Source of the DNA: Magnetospira sp.
GTDB lineage: Bacteria > Pseudomonadota > Alphaproteobacteria > Rhodospirillales > Magnetospiraceae
Assembly (NCBI GenBank): GCA_028282245.1
Contig: JANQIL010000146.1
Location: forward strand, 1-54,400
Reading direction: 5' to 3'
Length of the DNA: 54,400 nucleotides
In this document: positions 32,243 to 41,712 of the stretch, piece after piece
Numbering within the stretch: position 1 is the first letter of the stretch
How the letters are laid out: each line of letters opens with the position of its first letter
Position numbers and translations under genes: made by a program
The notes under the pieces: generated by a model
Seen by the model: the letters and a program-made list of their open reading frames with translations, nothing else
Database searches by the model: none
What the model was told of the DNA's origin: nothing

Positions 32243-33573
32243 CAGGCGATGCCGTCGATGGCCTGATCGATCGACCGGGAGAGCCGGTCGACGATCTCCG
32301 CCACGTGCTCGGCGGTGACGATATAGGGCGGCGCCAACAGCACGTGGTCGCCGCCGACCCCGTCCACGGTGCCGCCGCCCGGATAGCAGATCAATCCGTT
32401 GTCCATGGCCCGCGCCTTGATCGCCGCGTGCAGACGGGCGGTCGGCGCGAACGGAGCCTTGGTGGCCCGGTCCGCGACCAGTTCGACGCCGATGAACAGG
32501 CCGCGACCCCGGATGTCGCCGACATAGGGATGATCGGCCAGGCGGCTCCGCAGGCCGTCGCGCAGCAGAACGCCCATCGCCCGCACGTTGGCCAGCAGGT
32601 CGCGCTCGCGGATCGTCCGCTGAGTGGCGAGCGCGGCGGCACAGGCCACCGGATGACCCATGAAGGTATGGCCGTTGAGGAACGCCGCGCCGCGCTGACC
32701 GAACGCGCCGAACACGCGGCTGGACACGAACACCGCGCCGATCGGTTGATAGCCGGCGGCAAGGCCCTTGGCGACGCACATCAGGTCGGGCGCCGCGCCT
32801 TCCTGGTCGATGGCGTGCAGGGTGCCGCAACGGCCCATGCCGCACATGACCTCGTCGGCGATGAACAGGATGCCGTGGCGATCGCAGATCTCCCGGACGC
32901 GCTTGAAATAGCCGCGCGCCGGCGGCACCACGCCGCCGGTCGCCCCGACCACGGTCTCGCAGACGAATCCGGCCACCGTCTCGGGACCCAGGCCGAGCAG
33001 CGCGTGCTCCAATTCGTCGGCGACCCGGATTCCGTAGGCCTCCTCGGATTCGTCCGGCAGGCGGTCGCGGTAAAGGTTGCAGGGCTCGATATGGGCCGCC
33101 GGCATCAGCAGCGGGTCGAACGGCGCCCGCCGCATGGAATTGCCGCCCACCGACAGGGCGCCCAGGGTATTGCCGTGGTAGCTCTGACGGCGGGCAATGA
33201 AGCGCCGGCGCTCCGGCCGCCCCGTCTCGACGAAATACTGACGGGCCATCTTGAGCGCCGTCTCCACCGCCTCGGAACCACCCGAGGTGTAGTAGATGCG
33301 GGCCATTCCGGGCGGCGCGCCGCCGATCAACTCGTCGGCCAGCGCCTCCGCCGCCCACGACGTGAAGAATCCCGTATGGGCATAGGCGATGGAATCGATC
33401 TGCGCCTTCATGGCCGCGCGCACGGCGCCGTCCGAATGGCCAAGGCAGGACACCGCCGCGCCGCCGGACGCGTCCAGGTAGCGGCGGCCCGACGCGTCGA
33501 GCACGTAGGGTCCCTCGCCGGCCACCGCGACCGGTGGAGTGGGTTGCGCTTGGCGATGGAAGACGTGGGTCAT
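32242..33573 (-). CDS. Class III PLP-dependent aminotransferase
   Basis: A 443-residue omega-amino-acid-type transaminase. The fold-type I landmarks are visible: YYTSGGSEAVETALKMARQY (phosphate binding), RRQSYHGNTLGALSVGG, the PLP-Asp in LFIADEVMCGMGRCG and the Schiff-base Lys in LMCVAKGLAAGYQPIGAV. Such enzymes act on beta-alanine, GABA, taurine, putrescine and similar amines. ATG 33573 overlaps the rpiR-type gene stop by 4 bases (ATGA). It is followed by BKACE with a 1-base overlap, giving a tight three-gene operon. Confidence 0.92.
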   Translation of the reverse strand: MTHVFHRQAQPTPPVAVAGEGPYVLDASGRRYLDASGGAAVSCLGHSDGAVRAAMKAQIDSIAYAHTGFFTSWAAEALADELIGGAPPGMARIYYTSGGSEAVETALKMARQYFVETGRPERRRFIARRQSYHGNTLGALSVGGNSMRRAPFDPLLMPAAHIEPCNLYRDRLPDESEEAYGIRVADELEHALLGLGPETVAGFVCETVVGATGGVVPPARGYFKRVREICDRHGILFIADEVMCGMGRCGTLHAIDQEGAAPDLMCVAKGLAAGYQPIGAVFVSSRVFGAFGQRGAAFLNGHTFMGHPVACAAALATQRTIRERDLLANVRAMGVLLRDGLRSRLADHPYVGDIRGRGLFIGVELVADRATKAPFAPTARLHAAIKARAMDNGLICYPGGGTVDGVGGDHVLLAPPYIVTAEHVAEIVDRLSRSIDQAIDGIA

Positions 33574-34445
33574 CTGGAGTCGGTTTCCCAATAGGTTTCG
33601 AAAATGTCGAGGACGCCCTCGCTCTCCTCGACGGCGTGGACGGCGTCGCCCTCGCCGAGGGCGATCACCAGCATCACCAGGGCCTCGGCGGCGGCCACCG
33701 TGGCGGCGGTGGACTGGAAGAACAGCGGGCTGTCGTTGGCGATCACCAGCGTCTCGTCGGCCACCTCGGCAAGCGGCGACAGGCGGCTGTCGGTCAGCGC
33801 CGCGATCGCCGCGCGACGGCTTCGGGCGAACCGCGCGGCGCGCACGCCGTCGCGCGTGTAGGGCGCGAACCCGAACACCAGCAGCAGATCCCGCGGGCCG
33901 ATGCCGCGCAGGTCGTCGACCACCATGCCCCCCGCGCCGCCGGCCAGGATGCCGTTGCGCTTGATCATCCGATAGGCGTGGTGGAAGGCGTGCGCGGCCG
34001 GGAAGCTGGCCCGCAGGCCCAGCACGCGAACGGTTCGCGCGGTTGAGATCCGGGCCGCGATGGCGCGCATCACGGTCAGTCCCTCGGCGTCGAAGGTGGT
34101 CGCGATGTTCTCCATCGCGCTCCGCCTCAGGGTGGCCAACAGGTGGTCCGCCCGATCGGACCCACGGTCGGTCTGGAGTTCGCGCACCCGGCCCGAGAAC
34201 CTTCGGGTGTGGCGGAGCCGGTCGCGGAACGGTTCGCGCAGATCCTCGAACCCGTCGAATCCCAGCGCCTGGGCGAGGCGCACCATGCTGCTGGGATGAA
34301 CCCCGGCGGCACCGGCCAGGCCGCGCATGGAGGTCAGTGCCACGTCGTCCGGATGATCGAGCACGAACCGCGCCGCGCGCCTGAGTTGCGGGCTGAGGGA
34401 CGGGAAGGTGTCGGCGAGACGCAGGCTCAGGGTCTCGTAATCCAT
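33570..34445 (-). CDS. RpiR-family transcriptional regulator
   Basis: A 291-residue regulator with an N-terminal HTH_6 domain ([50 protein letters not shown]) and a C-terminal SIS domain (about 115-260), which in relatives binds phosphosugars or other small effectors. It is the first gene of the operon with the aminotransferase and BKACE (4-base overlap), so it is probably autoregulated and senses the substrate taken up by the TAXI-TRAP system. TGTTGCA-type dyads just upstream are candidate operators. Confidence 0.9.
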   Translation of the reverse strand: MDYETLSLRLADTFPSLSPQLRRAARFVLDHPDDVALTSMRGLAGAAGVHPSSMVRLAQALGFDGFEDLREPFRDRLRHTRRFSGRVRELQTDRGSDRADHLLATLRRSAMENIATTFDAEGLTVMRAIAARISTARTVRVLGLRASFPAAHAFHHAYRMIKRNGILAGGAGGMVVDDLRGIGPRDLLLVFGFAPYTRDGVRAARFARSRRAAIAALTDSRLSPLAEVADETLVIANDSPLFFQSTAATVAAAEALVMLVIALGEGDAVHAVEESEGVLDIFETYWETDSR

Positions 34446-34504
34446 GACCGGTGGCCGATTGGGAACAGCGCTTTCCGCTCAGTTAATCCCGGTTCGCCTA
34501 TCTA

Positions 34505-34553
34505 TGCAACATTTATTTCGAAAAATCGTATATCTGAAACATGTGTTGCAACA
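34505..34553. promoter_or_regulatory. Candidate operators for the RpiR-type regulator
   Basis: The AT-rich gap between the rpiR-type gene and apt has three related dyad elements: TGCAACAT at 34505-34512, TGAAACATGTGTTGCA at 34535-34550 (6 of 7 symmetric positions) and the perfect palindrome TGTTGCAACA at 34544-34553. The repeated TGTTGCA half-sites suggest cooperative binding of a dimeric regulator. Confidence 0.45.
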
Positions 34554-34667
34554 TGGCGCGGCGCCGCCGCGCCCGTCCGGAAAACGTTGCGGCACGACAA
34601 CGCCGTGCTTAGAGTCCGGTCGCGTGCGATCCCGATGGCCGGGTCGATCCGTTTGAGGGGGAACGAA

Positions 34668-35297
34668 ATGGACCTGAAAGAGTATATTCGGGGGGTGCCC
34701 GATTTTCCGAAGCCGGGCATTCTGTTCTATGACATCTCGACCCTGCTGGCGCATCCCGATGCGTGGCAGGTGGCGATGGGCCGAATGGCCAAGACGATTT
34801 CCAAATGGCAGCCGGATGTTCTGGCCGGGATCGATTCGCGCGGCTTCCTGACCGCCGCGCCGCTGGCCCTCAAGCTGGGCCTTGGCTTTGTCATGCTGCG
34901 CAAGAAGGGAAAGCTGCCGGGTCCGACGATCTCCCATGAGTACGAGTTGGAGTACGGCTCCGACATCATCGAAATCTGCGAGGACCTTGTGGCGCCCGGA
35001 CAGCGGGTGGTGATCCTCGACGACCTGCTGGCCACCGGCGGCACCATGCGGGCGTCCCTGGAGCTGCTGCGCCGGGTGGGGGCCAAGCCGGTCGGCGCGG
35101 CCTGCCTGATCGAACTGGCGTTTCTCGACGGCCGCCGGCACGTGGACGTGCCGTGCGAGGCGCTGATGATTTACGACGAGGAGACGGTTCCATCGCCCCG
35201 CGCGAGTCCGGAAACCGAGGGCGCGCTCCGGCGGATCACCGCGCGGCGCGGCGCGGCGCCGGGCTTCTGGCCGGGGCATCGGCGATCGGCAGCGTGA
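34668..35297 (+). CDS. apt: Adenine phosphoribosyltransferase with an extended C-terminus
   Basis: A 209-residue purine-salvage enzyme that makes AMP from adenine and PRPP. The start [24 protein letters not shown], the SRGF segment and the PRPP loop [13 protein letters not shown] (residues 114-126) are standard. Most Apt proteins end about residue 172, just after the YDEE found here at 169-172; this one continues for 37 Pro/Arg-rich residues, and the last 62 bases overlap the convergent histidine kinase gene. The tail may come from loss of the original stop codon. GAGGGGGAA precedes the ATG. Confidence 0.92.
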   Translation: MDLKEYIRGVPDFPKPGILFYDISTLLAHPDAWQVAMGRMAKTISKWQPDVLAGIDSRGFLTAAPLALKLGLGFVMLRKKGKLPGPTISHEYELEYGSDIIEICEDLVAPGQRVVILDDLLATGGTMRASLELLRRVGAKPVGAACLIELAFLDGRRHVDVPCEALMIYDEETVPSPRASPETEGALRRITARRGAAPGFWPGHRRSAA

Positions 35298-36879
35298 AGC
35301 GGAACAGCGTCCCCTCGCCGATCACCGAATCCAGCCAGATGCGGCCGCCGTGCCGCTCGACGATGCGCTTGCACAGGGCAAGCCCGATGCCGCTGCCCGG
35401 ATACATGTCCTTGGTGTGCAGGCGCTTGAAGATCACGAAGATCTGATCCGCGAACATGGGATCGATTCCGATTCCGTTGTCGCGCGCGTACAGGACCGCC
35501 TCGTCGCCCAGCACGTCGGCGCCGATCTCGATGCCCGGCGAACGTTCCGGATGGCGGAACTTGATGGCGTTGCCGATCAGGTGCTGGAAGACCTCCTGGA
35601 TCTGGAACTCGTCGCACCACAGGCGCGGCAACGGCCCGACCCGCACGTCGGCGCCGGAGTCGCGGATGTCGTCGTCGAGATTGGCCAATGCCGCCCCGAC
35701 GATCCGCCCGGCGTCGGCGTCGGCGAACGGACGCGCCCGGGTCTGCGTCCGCGAGTAGGCCAGAAGATCCTCCACCTGCTGGCTCATCCGCTTGCCGCTT
35801 TCGGCCAGGAAGCGGAGAAAGTCGCGGATCGCGTCGTCGGCGGCGGTGTCAAGGCGGCGGTTGACCAGTTCGGCGTAGCTGGCGACCAGCCGAGCCGACT
35901 CCTTAAGATCGTGCGAGGCGAAGTTGGCGAACCGTTCCAGTTCGGTGTTGGACTTGGCCAACTGATCGATGGTCTTGGTCAGGCTTTCCTCGATCGCCTT
36001 GCGCTCCGCCTCCTCGTCGCGCAGCTTGGCCATCGCCGCGCCGATCTCGGCGGTCCGCATGGCCACCAGGTCCTCGAGTCGATCCTTCTCCCGCTTGAGG
36101 GTCTCCTTGGCCTCGGTGCGCCGGGTGGCGTCATCGAACAGCAGCATGGACCCCGCGAACGCGCCGTTCCCGTTCATCAGGTGGGTGATCGCGATCTCGA
36201 AATGCCGGATGCCATGGCGCGTGTGCATGATGCGCGCGCAACGCGCGTCGTCCTCGATCTCGCGGACGAGCCTCAGAAGGTCCTCCGACAGATAGGGCAT
36301 GTCATCCTCGCCGTAATAGACGGCTCCCGGAACCGACGGACCGGCGAACAGATCATGGGCGGCCGGATTGAGGCCGTCGATCGCGCCGGTGTCATCGATC
36401 AGCACGATCGGCGCCGCCAAGGCCTCGAAAACCTGCCGATACCGGTCCGAGGCGGCCTCCGGGTCGCGGCCGGCCGGCGAGCCACCCGGCCACGCATCCC
36501 GGTCGTCGTCGATCCGCCACGTGGCGAGGACCGAGAGTTCCAGGTCGTCGAACAGCCGGTCGATGCGGTGCGTCGAAAGATCCGGAGTCGCCAGATCGAC
36601 GCCACCCTGTTCGACGACCAGCGCCCGGAACGCATCGCGCATGTGCTTCAGAACGCCCACGAACTGGGTCAATCCGAGACCGCGCACGCGGTGCGCGGCG
36701 GCCTGCGTGCGGCCGAACTCGGCAACCAGCGCCCCATTGTCGTCCGAGTTCAGGGCGCCCACCAGCATCTCGACCATCGGATCGATGTCCCATGGGCCGG
36801 CCTCGGCAGCCATCCGCGCGCGGACGCGGTTCACGACCCAATTCTTGCGGGTCGTTACGAGTTCGCGAAACCTGTCCAT
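35236..36879 (-). CDS. PAS-containing sensor histidine kinase
   Basis: A 547-residue, apparently cytoplasmic kinase. Residues 1-130 form a helical input region without obvious family; 145-255 look like a PAS domain ([33 protein letters not shown]...); 256-315 are a charged coiled coil. The HisKA domain has His323 in [12 protein letters not shown] and the HATPase domain has [21 protein letters not shown] and GSGIGLALC. This architecture resembles phytochrome-like soluble kinases. No response regulator is adjacent. AAGGGA precedes the ATG. The last residues overlap the 3' end of apt. Confidence 0.9.
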   Translation of the reverse strand: MDRFRELVTTRKNWVVNRVRARMAAEAGPWDIDPMVEMLVGALNSDDNGALVAEFGRTQAAAHRVRGLGLTQFVGVLKHMRDAFRALVVEQGGVDLATPDLSTHRIDRLFDDLELSVLATWRIDDDRDAWPGGSPAGRDPEAASDRYRQVFEALAAPIVLIDDTGAIDGLNPAAHDLFAGPSVPGAVYYGEDDMPYLSEDLLRLVREIEDDARCARIMHTRHGIRHFEIAITHLMNGNGAFAGSMLLFDDATRRTEAKETLKREKDRLEDLVAMRTAEIGAAMAKLRDEEAERKAIEESLTKTIDQLAKSNTELERFANFASHDLKESARLVASYAELVNRRLDTAADDAIRDFLRFLAESGKRMSQQVEDLLAYSRTQTRARPFADADAGRIVGAALANLDDDIRDSGADVRVGPLPRLWCDEFQIQEVFQHLIGNAIKFRHPERSPGIEIGADVLGDEAVLYARDNGIGIDPMFADQIFVIFKRLHTKDMYPGSGIGLALCKRIVERHGGRIWLDSVIGEGTLFRFTLPIADAPARSPAPRRAAR

Positions 36880-37100
36880 TTTCCCTTGCGTGCGAAACGG
36901 GCCGACCAGAGCTTGAATGCCCGTTCAGTTTACACCACGCCAAACCGAGGCGATATGAAATTACGGCTCCAAATATAAGAGCGCGCAATGATGTGATATG
37001 CAACTCTTGATTAAATGAAATCAAATTACCCTTTCCCGGGCACTCGAATCCCCTATGATACCGACGGTTTTTCATATTCGCCTTGCCGGGAGGTCGCCGC

Positions 37101-37889
37101 GTGCTCCAGCTCCGTGCTCCGTTTCTCGCATTGATCCTTTGCGCTGCCCTTGCCGCGCGTGCCGGCGCGGCCGAAAAGGTCGCCCTGAAGATCACCGATC
37201 TGGTGATGGGGGAGGGGCCCGCGGTCGAGGTCGGCGCGCTCGTCACGACGCATTACACCGGATGGCTTGAGACCGGCGCCAAGTTTGATTCCAGCCTCGA
37301 TCGGGACAAGCCGCTCACGTTCCGGGTTGGCGTCGGACAGGTGATTCGCGGCTGGGACCTGGGGCTGCGCGGCATGCGGTCCGGCGGCAAGCGCGAGCTC
37401 GTGGTGTCGCCCGAGCTGGCCTATGGCGCGCGCGGCGCCGGCGGGGTGATCCCGCCCAACGCCACCCTGCGATTCGAGATCGATCTGGTCGATCTGACGC
37501 CGCCGGACTTCTCCAACCTGGACAACGCGGGGCTCGCGGCGATGCTGCGGCGCGGCGTTCCGGTGATCGACATCCGGCGGCCCGAGGAATGGCGCAAGAC
37601 CGGAGTCGTGGCGGGCAGCCATCTGATCACCTTCTTCGACGAGAAGGGCCGGATCAACCCGAACTTCCCGGAGCGGTTGCGGGCCATCGCCGCTCCCGAC
37701 GACGAGGTGATTCTGATCTGCCGGACCGGCAACCGCACCGCCGCGCTGGCCGACATGTTGAGCCGCAAGGCCGGCCACGGCAGGATCCACAACGTCACCG
37801 ACGGGATCACCCTGTGGATCGCCGACGGCGGACCCGTGACCGCCCCGAGCATGCCCGAGACCTGCTGGCTGTGCGATCAAGGCGGCTGA
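37101..37889 (+). CDS. Exported FKBP-type peptidyl-prolyl isomerase fused to a rhodanese domain
   Basis: A 262-residue periplasmic protein. A signal peptide (to about residue 23, ending AGA) is followed by an FKBP domain (about 28-132: VGALVTTHYTGWLETGAKFDSS, VIRGWDLGLRGMRSGGKREL, PPNATLRFEIDLVDL) and a rhodanese-like domain (about 140-245) with the catalytic loop LICRTGNRT containing the active Cys. The protein ends in a CWLC pair that could be redox-active. The GTG start at 37101 is chosen for its GGGAGG ribosome site. Probably folds or repairs exported proteins with a sulfur or thiol role; that part is inference. Confidence 0.85.
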   Translation: MLQLRAPFLALILCAALAARAGAAEKVALKITDLVMGEGPAVEVGALVTTHYTGWLETGAKFDSSLDRDKPLTFRVGVGQVIRGWDLGLRGMRSGGKRELVVSPELAYGARGAGGVIPPNATLRFEIDLVDLTPPDFSNLDNAGLAAMLRRGVPVIDIRRPEEWRKTGVVAGSHLITFFDEKGRINPNFPERLRAIAAPDDEVILICRTGNRTAALADMLSRKAGHGRIHNVTDGITLWIADGGPVTAPSMPETCWLCDQGG

Positions 37890-37920
37890 GACCCGAATCG
37901 CGTCCACGCGGCGCCCGGCC

Positions 37921-39759
37921 TCAATCCAACGCGAACGCGCTCTTGTAATCGCGCCCGAGCGCCGGATCCTGGTCTTCCTTGAGGAGCAGGCAGTCGCCCG
38001 CCACGAGCATGTCCAACTCGGTGCCCATGAAACAGCGGAAGGCATCCTCCGGGGTGCAGACGATAGGCTCGCCGCGCACGTTGAACGAGGTGTTGACCAG
38101 CACCGGGCAGCCGGTCAGTTCCTTGAAACGGGTCAGCAGCGCGTGGTAGCGCGGGTGGGTGTCGGCCCGCACGGTCTGGATGCGGGCCGAGTAATCCACG
38201 TGGGTCACCGCCGGGATGTCCGAGCGCGGCACGTTCAGCTTGTCGATCCCGAACAGCGCCTCCTCCTCGGGCGTCATCTCCCGGCGCCGCTCGGCGCGCA
38301 CCCCGGCGACCAGCAGCATGTAGGGCGAGTCGGCATCCAGCTCGAACCACTCGGCCACGTCCTCGCGGCGCACCGAGGGCGCGAAGGGCCGAAAGCTCTC
38401 CCGGTACTTGACCTTGAGATTGAGGGTCTTCTGCATGGTCGGCGAGCGCGGGTCGCCGAGAATCGAGCGGCCGCCCAGGGCGCGCGGCCCGAACTCCATG
38501 CGTCCCTGCATCCAGCCGACCGCCTTGCCGTCGGCCAGGGCGCGGGCCGTCGCGTCGATCGTCGCCGTTTCGTCGAGTACCCGGAACCTCGCCCCCGCCG
38601 CCGTCAGGCGCGCCTCGATGTCGGTCTGCCCGAACGCCGGCCCCAGGTAGGATCCGCGCATGGCGTCCTTGCCCGGCGTGACCCGGCGCGGCGTTTCCAG
38701 GTGCAGATGGGCAGCCGCCAGGGCGGCGCCCAGGGCGCCTCCGGCGTCGCCGGCCGCCGGCTGAATCCACAAGTTCTCGAACGCGCCGTCGCGCAGCACC
38801 CGTCCGTTGCCGACACAGTTGAGCGCCACGCCGCCGGCCAGACAGAGGTTCGGAATGCCGTATTCGGCGGCCAGGGCGCGGGCGAGGCGCAGCATCGCCT
38901 CCTCGGTCACCGCCTGCACCGAGGCCGCCATGTCCATGTGGAACGGCTCCAGCGGGTCCCTGTCCGGACGCCGGGGCGGTCGCCCGAACAGATCGTGGAA
39001 CTTCCTGGACGTCATGCGCAGGCCGGTGCAGTACTCGAAGTAGGCCTGATCCAGCCGGAAGCTGCCGTCCGGCTTGAGGTCGATCACGTTGTCGAGCAGG
39101 GTCCGCGCGTACTTCGGCTCGCCATAGGGGGCCAGCCCCATCACCTTGTATTCGCCCGAGTTGACCCGGAATCCGGTGTAGTAGGTGATCGCCGAATAGA
39201 GCAGGCCAAGGCTGTGCGGGAAATGGATTTCCTTGACCACCTCGAGGTCCTTGCCGCGTCCGATGGCGACCGAGGTGGTGGTCCACTCGCCGACCCCGTC
39301 CATGGTCAGCACCACCGCCTCCTCGAACGGAGACGGAAAGAAGGCGCTGGCCGCGTGGCTGAGATGATGCTCGGCGAACAGCAGTTGGCCCTTGACGTCG
39401 AAATCGGGTGCCAGGGCGACGAGCTTCTTGCCCAGAAGGTCCTTCTGGAACAGCTTCTCGCGCAGCCACACCGGCATCGCCACGCGGAACGACGCGAAGC
39501 CGCGTGGCGCGAAAGCCAGATAGGTTTCCAGCAGCCGCTCGAACTTCAGGAACGGCTTGTCGTAGAAGACCACGTGGTCGATCCCGCCGAGGTCGGTCCC
39601 GGCCGCCTCCAGACAGTATTCGATGGCGTGGATCGGAAAGCCGGAGTCGTGCTTCCTGCGGGTGAACCGTTCCTCCTGGGCCGCCGCCGTCACCACGCCG
39701 TCCTCGACCAGGGCGGCCGCGCTGTCGTGATAGAAGGCGGACAGGCCGAGGATGCGCAT
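37921..39759 (-). CDS. Carbamoyltransferase (NodU/CmcH family)
   Basis: A 612-residue O-carbamoyltransferase. The N-terminal Kae1-like domain shows LGLSAFYHDSAAALVEDG, the metal-binding HHLSHAASAFFPSPF and MDGVGEWTTT; the C-terminal YrdC-like domain has GWMQGRMEFGPRALGGRSILGDPR. Family members transfer carbamoyl from carbamoyl phosphate through a carbamoyl-adenylate to hydroxyl groups of sugars, antibiotics or Nod factors. It is the last gene of a three-gene minus-strand operon with DUF5989 and SxtJ-type genes; the acceptor here is unknown, perhaps a surface glycan. Confidence 0.92.
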   Translation of the reverse strand: MRILGLSAFYHDSAAALVEDGVVTAAAQEERFTRRKHDSGFPIHAIEYCLEAAGTDLGGIDHVVFYDKPFLKFERLLETYLAFAPRGFASFRVAMPVWLREKLFQKDLLGKKLVALAPDFDVKGQLLFAEHHLSHAASAFFPSPFEEAVVLTMDGVGEWTTTSVAIGRGKDLEVVKEIHFPHSLGLLYSAITYYTGFRVNSGEYKVMGLAPYGEPKYARTLLDNVIDLKPDGSFRLDQAYFEYCTGLRMTSRKFHDLFGRPPRRPDRDPLEPFHMDMAASVQAVTEEAMLRLARALAAEYGIPNLCLAGGVALNCVGNGRVLRDGAFENLWIQPAAGDAGGALGAALAAAHLHLETPRRVTPGKDAMRGSYLGPAFGQTDIEARLTAAGARFRVLDETATIDATARALADGKAVGWMQGRMEFGPRALGGRSILGDPRSPTMQKTLNLKVKYRESFRPFAPSVRREDVAEWFELDADSPYMLLVAGVRAERRREMTPEEEALFGIDKLNVPRSDIPAVTHVDYSARIQTVRADTHPRYHALLTRFKELTGCPVLVNTSFNVRGEPIVCTPEDAFRCFMGTELDMLVAGDCLLLKEDQDPALGRDYKSAFALD

Positions 39760-39772
39760 GCCGGGCGCGACC

Positions 39773-39922
39773 TCAGAAAACGGTGTAGATGAAGGGCGCC
39801 ACGGCGGATCCCTGGCTGAGCACCAGAAGCCCGCCGAACAGGACCATCATCACGATGATCGGCAGTAGCCAGAACTTCTTGCGTTCCTTGAGAAAATCCC
39901 ACAGTTCGCCGAGGAAGGACAT
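39773..39922 (-). CDS. DUF5989 family small membrane protein
   Basis: A 49-residue protein: MSFLGELWDFLKERKKFWL followed by one hydrophobic helix (PIIVMMVLFGGLLVLSQG) and a short tail. The form is that of the DUF5989 family, tiny proteins often encoded between SxtJ and a carbamoyltransferase. AGGAG lies six bases before the ATG. It is 8 bp after the SxtJ stop and 13 bp before the carbamoyltransferase start, so it is certainly in that operon. Possibly a small membrane adaptor. Confidence 0.85.
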   Translation of the reverse strand: MSFLGELWDFLKERKKFWLLPIIVMMVLFGGLLVLSQGSAVAPFIYTVF

Positions 39923-39930
39923 GCCGTCTC

Positions 39931-40365
39931 CTAGAATTGCCGGGTCATGGTGCCGGGCGCCGGACCGGGCGGATCGCGCGGAATCCAGTAGCTTTCGGCG
40001 TCCGGATCGAAGCGGCGGTTCAGCGGATCCTTGCCGAGCGCCTTGAGGATCAGGCCGATCGGCACCATGGTGGTGAAAAACAGCAGGCCCATGACGATCG
40101 GATTGACGATCCGGTGCAGGAGCTGCCCGAACAGGAACCACAACCGGTTCGGCCACTTGAGCAGTCGCGGCCGGGCCAGGGCGACGATCAGGAACGCCGC
40201 CGCGATTCCCACGGCCCACCAGCGGGGCATGTTGCCGCCAATCAGCGGCCAGGCGGCGATCAGCCCGAACACCACCGCGAAGACGATCCCGAACGAACGC
40301 TCGGAACTGCCTTTCACGGCCTCGCGGCGATCCAGGTCCTCGTGGAATCCGACCTTGCTGGACAT
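39931..40365 (-). CDS. SxtJ family membrane protein
   Basis: A 144-residue protein with hydrophobic segments at about residues 26-42, 50-65 and 85-106 and the RPRLLKWPNRLWFLFGQLLHRIVNPIVMGLLFF core I associate with SxtJ, a protein named from the saxitoxin gene cluster and common beside carbamoyltransferases. Its biochemical role is unknown. GGAGGAACGC directly precedes the ATG at 40365. It is the first gene of the three-gene operon. Confidence 0.83.
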   Translation of the reverse strand: MSSKVGFHEDLDRREAVKGSSERSFGIVFAVVFGLIAAWPLIGGNMPRWWAVGIAAAFLIVALARPRLLKWPNRLWFLFGQLLHRIVNPIVMGLLFFTTMVPIGLILKALGKDPLNRRFDPDAESYWIPRDPPGPAPGTMTRQF

Positions 40366-40419
40366 GCGTTCCTCCGGCGTCCGACGCTGTTTACTATCCC
40401 GGCTCCGGTCCGTAAAGGA

Positions 40420-41712
40420 TTAAAGGCGGTGCAGGCGGGCGGCGAAAAAGCCGTCGATCCCGCCCCGCTCGGCCCAGTGGAAGGGCAGCGTGCGCAGGTC
40501 GCCGGCCGCCGTCACCGCGCCGTCGAGGCCCGTCGCCTCGGCCAGCGCGACGGGCTCCCGGGTCCAGCCGGATCGATCGGCGAGAAACGCGTCGACGCGG
40601 TCCGGTCCCTCCTCCGGTTGCAGGGAGCAGGTGCAGAAAACCAGCCTCCCGCCGGGGGCCAGCATGTCGGCCGCCGCCGACAGAAGGCGGTCCTGCACCC
40701 CGGCCAGCTTGTCGATCTCGGCCGGCGACTTGTGCCAGGCCACGTCGGGACGGCGGCGCAGGGTACCGGTGGCGCTGCACGGGGCGTCCAGCAGGATCGC
40801 CCCGAACGGTTCGTCGGGCCGCCAGACGGCGGCGTCGGCCGTCACCGTCTCCGCATCGAGGCCCAGGCGCCTCAGGTTGCCGCGCAGCCTGTCGAGGCGC
40901 TTGTCCGAACGATCGACGGCGGTCACCCGCGCTCCGGCGGCGGCCAGTTGCGCCGTCTTGCCGCCCGGCGCCGCGCAAAGGTCGAGCACCCGCTGTCCCG
41001 CCACTCCGCCAAGCAGGCGGGCCGGCAGGGCGGCGGCCGCGTCCTGAACCCACCAGCCGCCGTCCGCGTAGCCCGGCAGATCGCGCACCGCGCCGCCGGC
41101 GAAACGGCGCAGGCTGCCACCCGGCAGCACGGCGGCGTCCAGGCGCCCGGCCCAGGACTCCGGCGATCCGCTTACCGACAGGTCGAGCGGCGGCTCGGCA
41201 AGGTGCGCCTCGGCGATCCCGCGCGTCGTGTCCTCTCCGTAGGCGTCGCGCCATGCGTTCCAGAGCCAGTCCGGCGTGTTCAGCCGCGCCGCGTCCTGAT
41301 CCAGGACCCAGGCCCGGCCCTCGCGGTCGAGGCCGCGCAACACCCCGTTGACCAGCCGCTTGTAGCGACCGTCGAAGTCGGCGGCGGCGAGCTTGACGGC
41401 GGTCGACACGGCGGCGTGCGGCGGGGTGCCCAGGAACAGGAGCTGCGCCGCGCCGATCCGCAGAATCTGGCGGGTGCGGGCCGCCCGCTCGGGCAACGGC
41501 CGCTCCAGGCACCGGCCGATCAGGTCGTCGATCTGACCCAGGCGGCGCAGGGTGGTGGCGACCAGATGGCGCGCGAAGGCGCGGTCGCGGAGGCTCAGGG
41601 AGTCCAGGCCGGGCTGACGGTCGAGGGCGTCGTCGAGCGGGTGGGCGCGGTCGAGAACCTTGCGCAGGATCTCGACCGCCAGGCCTCGGGCATCGCCGGA
41701 GCCGTCGTTCAA
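40420..41712 (-). CDS. rsmB: 16S rRNA (cytosine-967-C5)-methyltransferase
   Basis: A 430-residue enzyme with an N-terminal NusB-like RNA-binding domain ([21 protein letters not shown]...) and a C-terminal methyltransferase domain with the SAM site [16 protein letters not shown], the [12 protein letters not shown] motif and the nucleophile region [11 protein letters not shown]. The two Cys of NSUN/RsmB enzymes are both present. The best start is TTG at 41712, which overlaps the htpX stop (TTGA), giving the normal family length; no ATG start would fit. The rsmB-htpX neighbourhood is common in Rhodospirillales. Confidence 0.9.
   Translation of the reverse strand: MNDGSGDARGLAVEILRKVLDRAHPLDDALDRQPGLDSLSLRDRAFARHLVATTLRRLGQIDDLIGRCLERPLPERAARTRQILRIGAAQLLFLGTPPHAAVSTAVKLAAADFDGRYKRLVNGVLRGLDREGRAWVLDQDAARLNTPDWLWNAWRDAYGEDTTRGIAEAHLAEPPLDLSVSGSPESWAGRLDAAVLPGGSLRRFAGGAVRDLPGYADGGWWVQDAAAALPARLLGGVAGQRVLDLCAAPGGKTAQLAAAGARVTAVDRSDKRLDRLRGNLRRLGLDAETVTADAAVWRPDEPFGAILLDAPCSATGTLRRRPDVAWHKSPAEIDKLAGVQDRLLSAAADMLAPGGRLVFCTCSLQPEEGPDRVDAFLADRSGWTREPVALAEATGLDGAVTAAGDLRTLPFHWAERGGIDGFFAARLHRL

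Noticed and set aside
37860..37889. CWLCDQ at the end of the FKBP-rhodanese protein as a heme site
   Set aside because: The fifth residue is Asp rather than His, so it is not a CXXCH heme motif.
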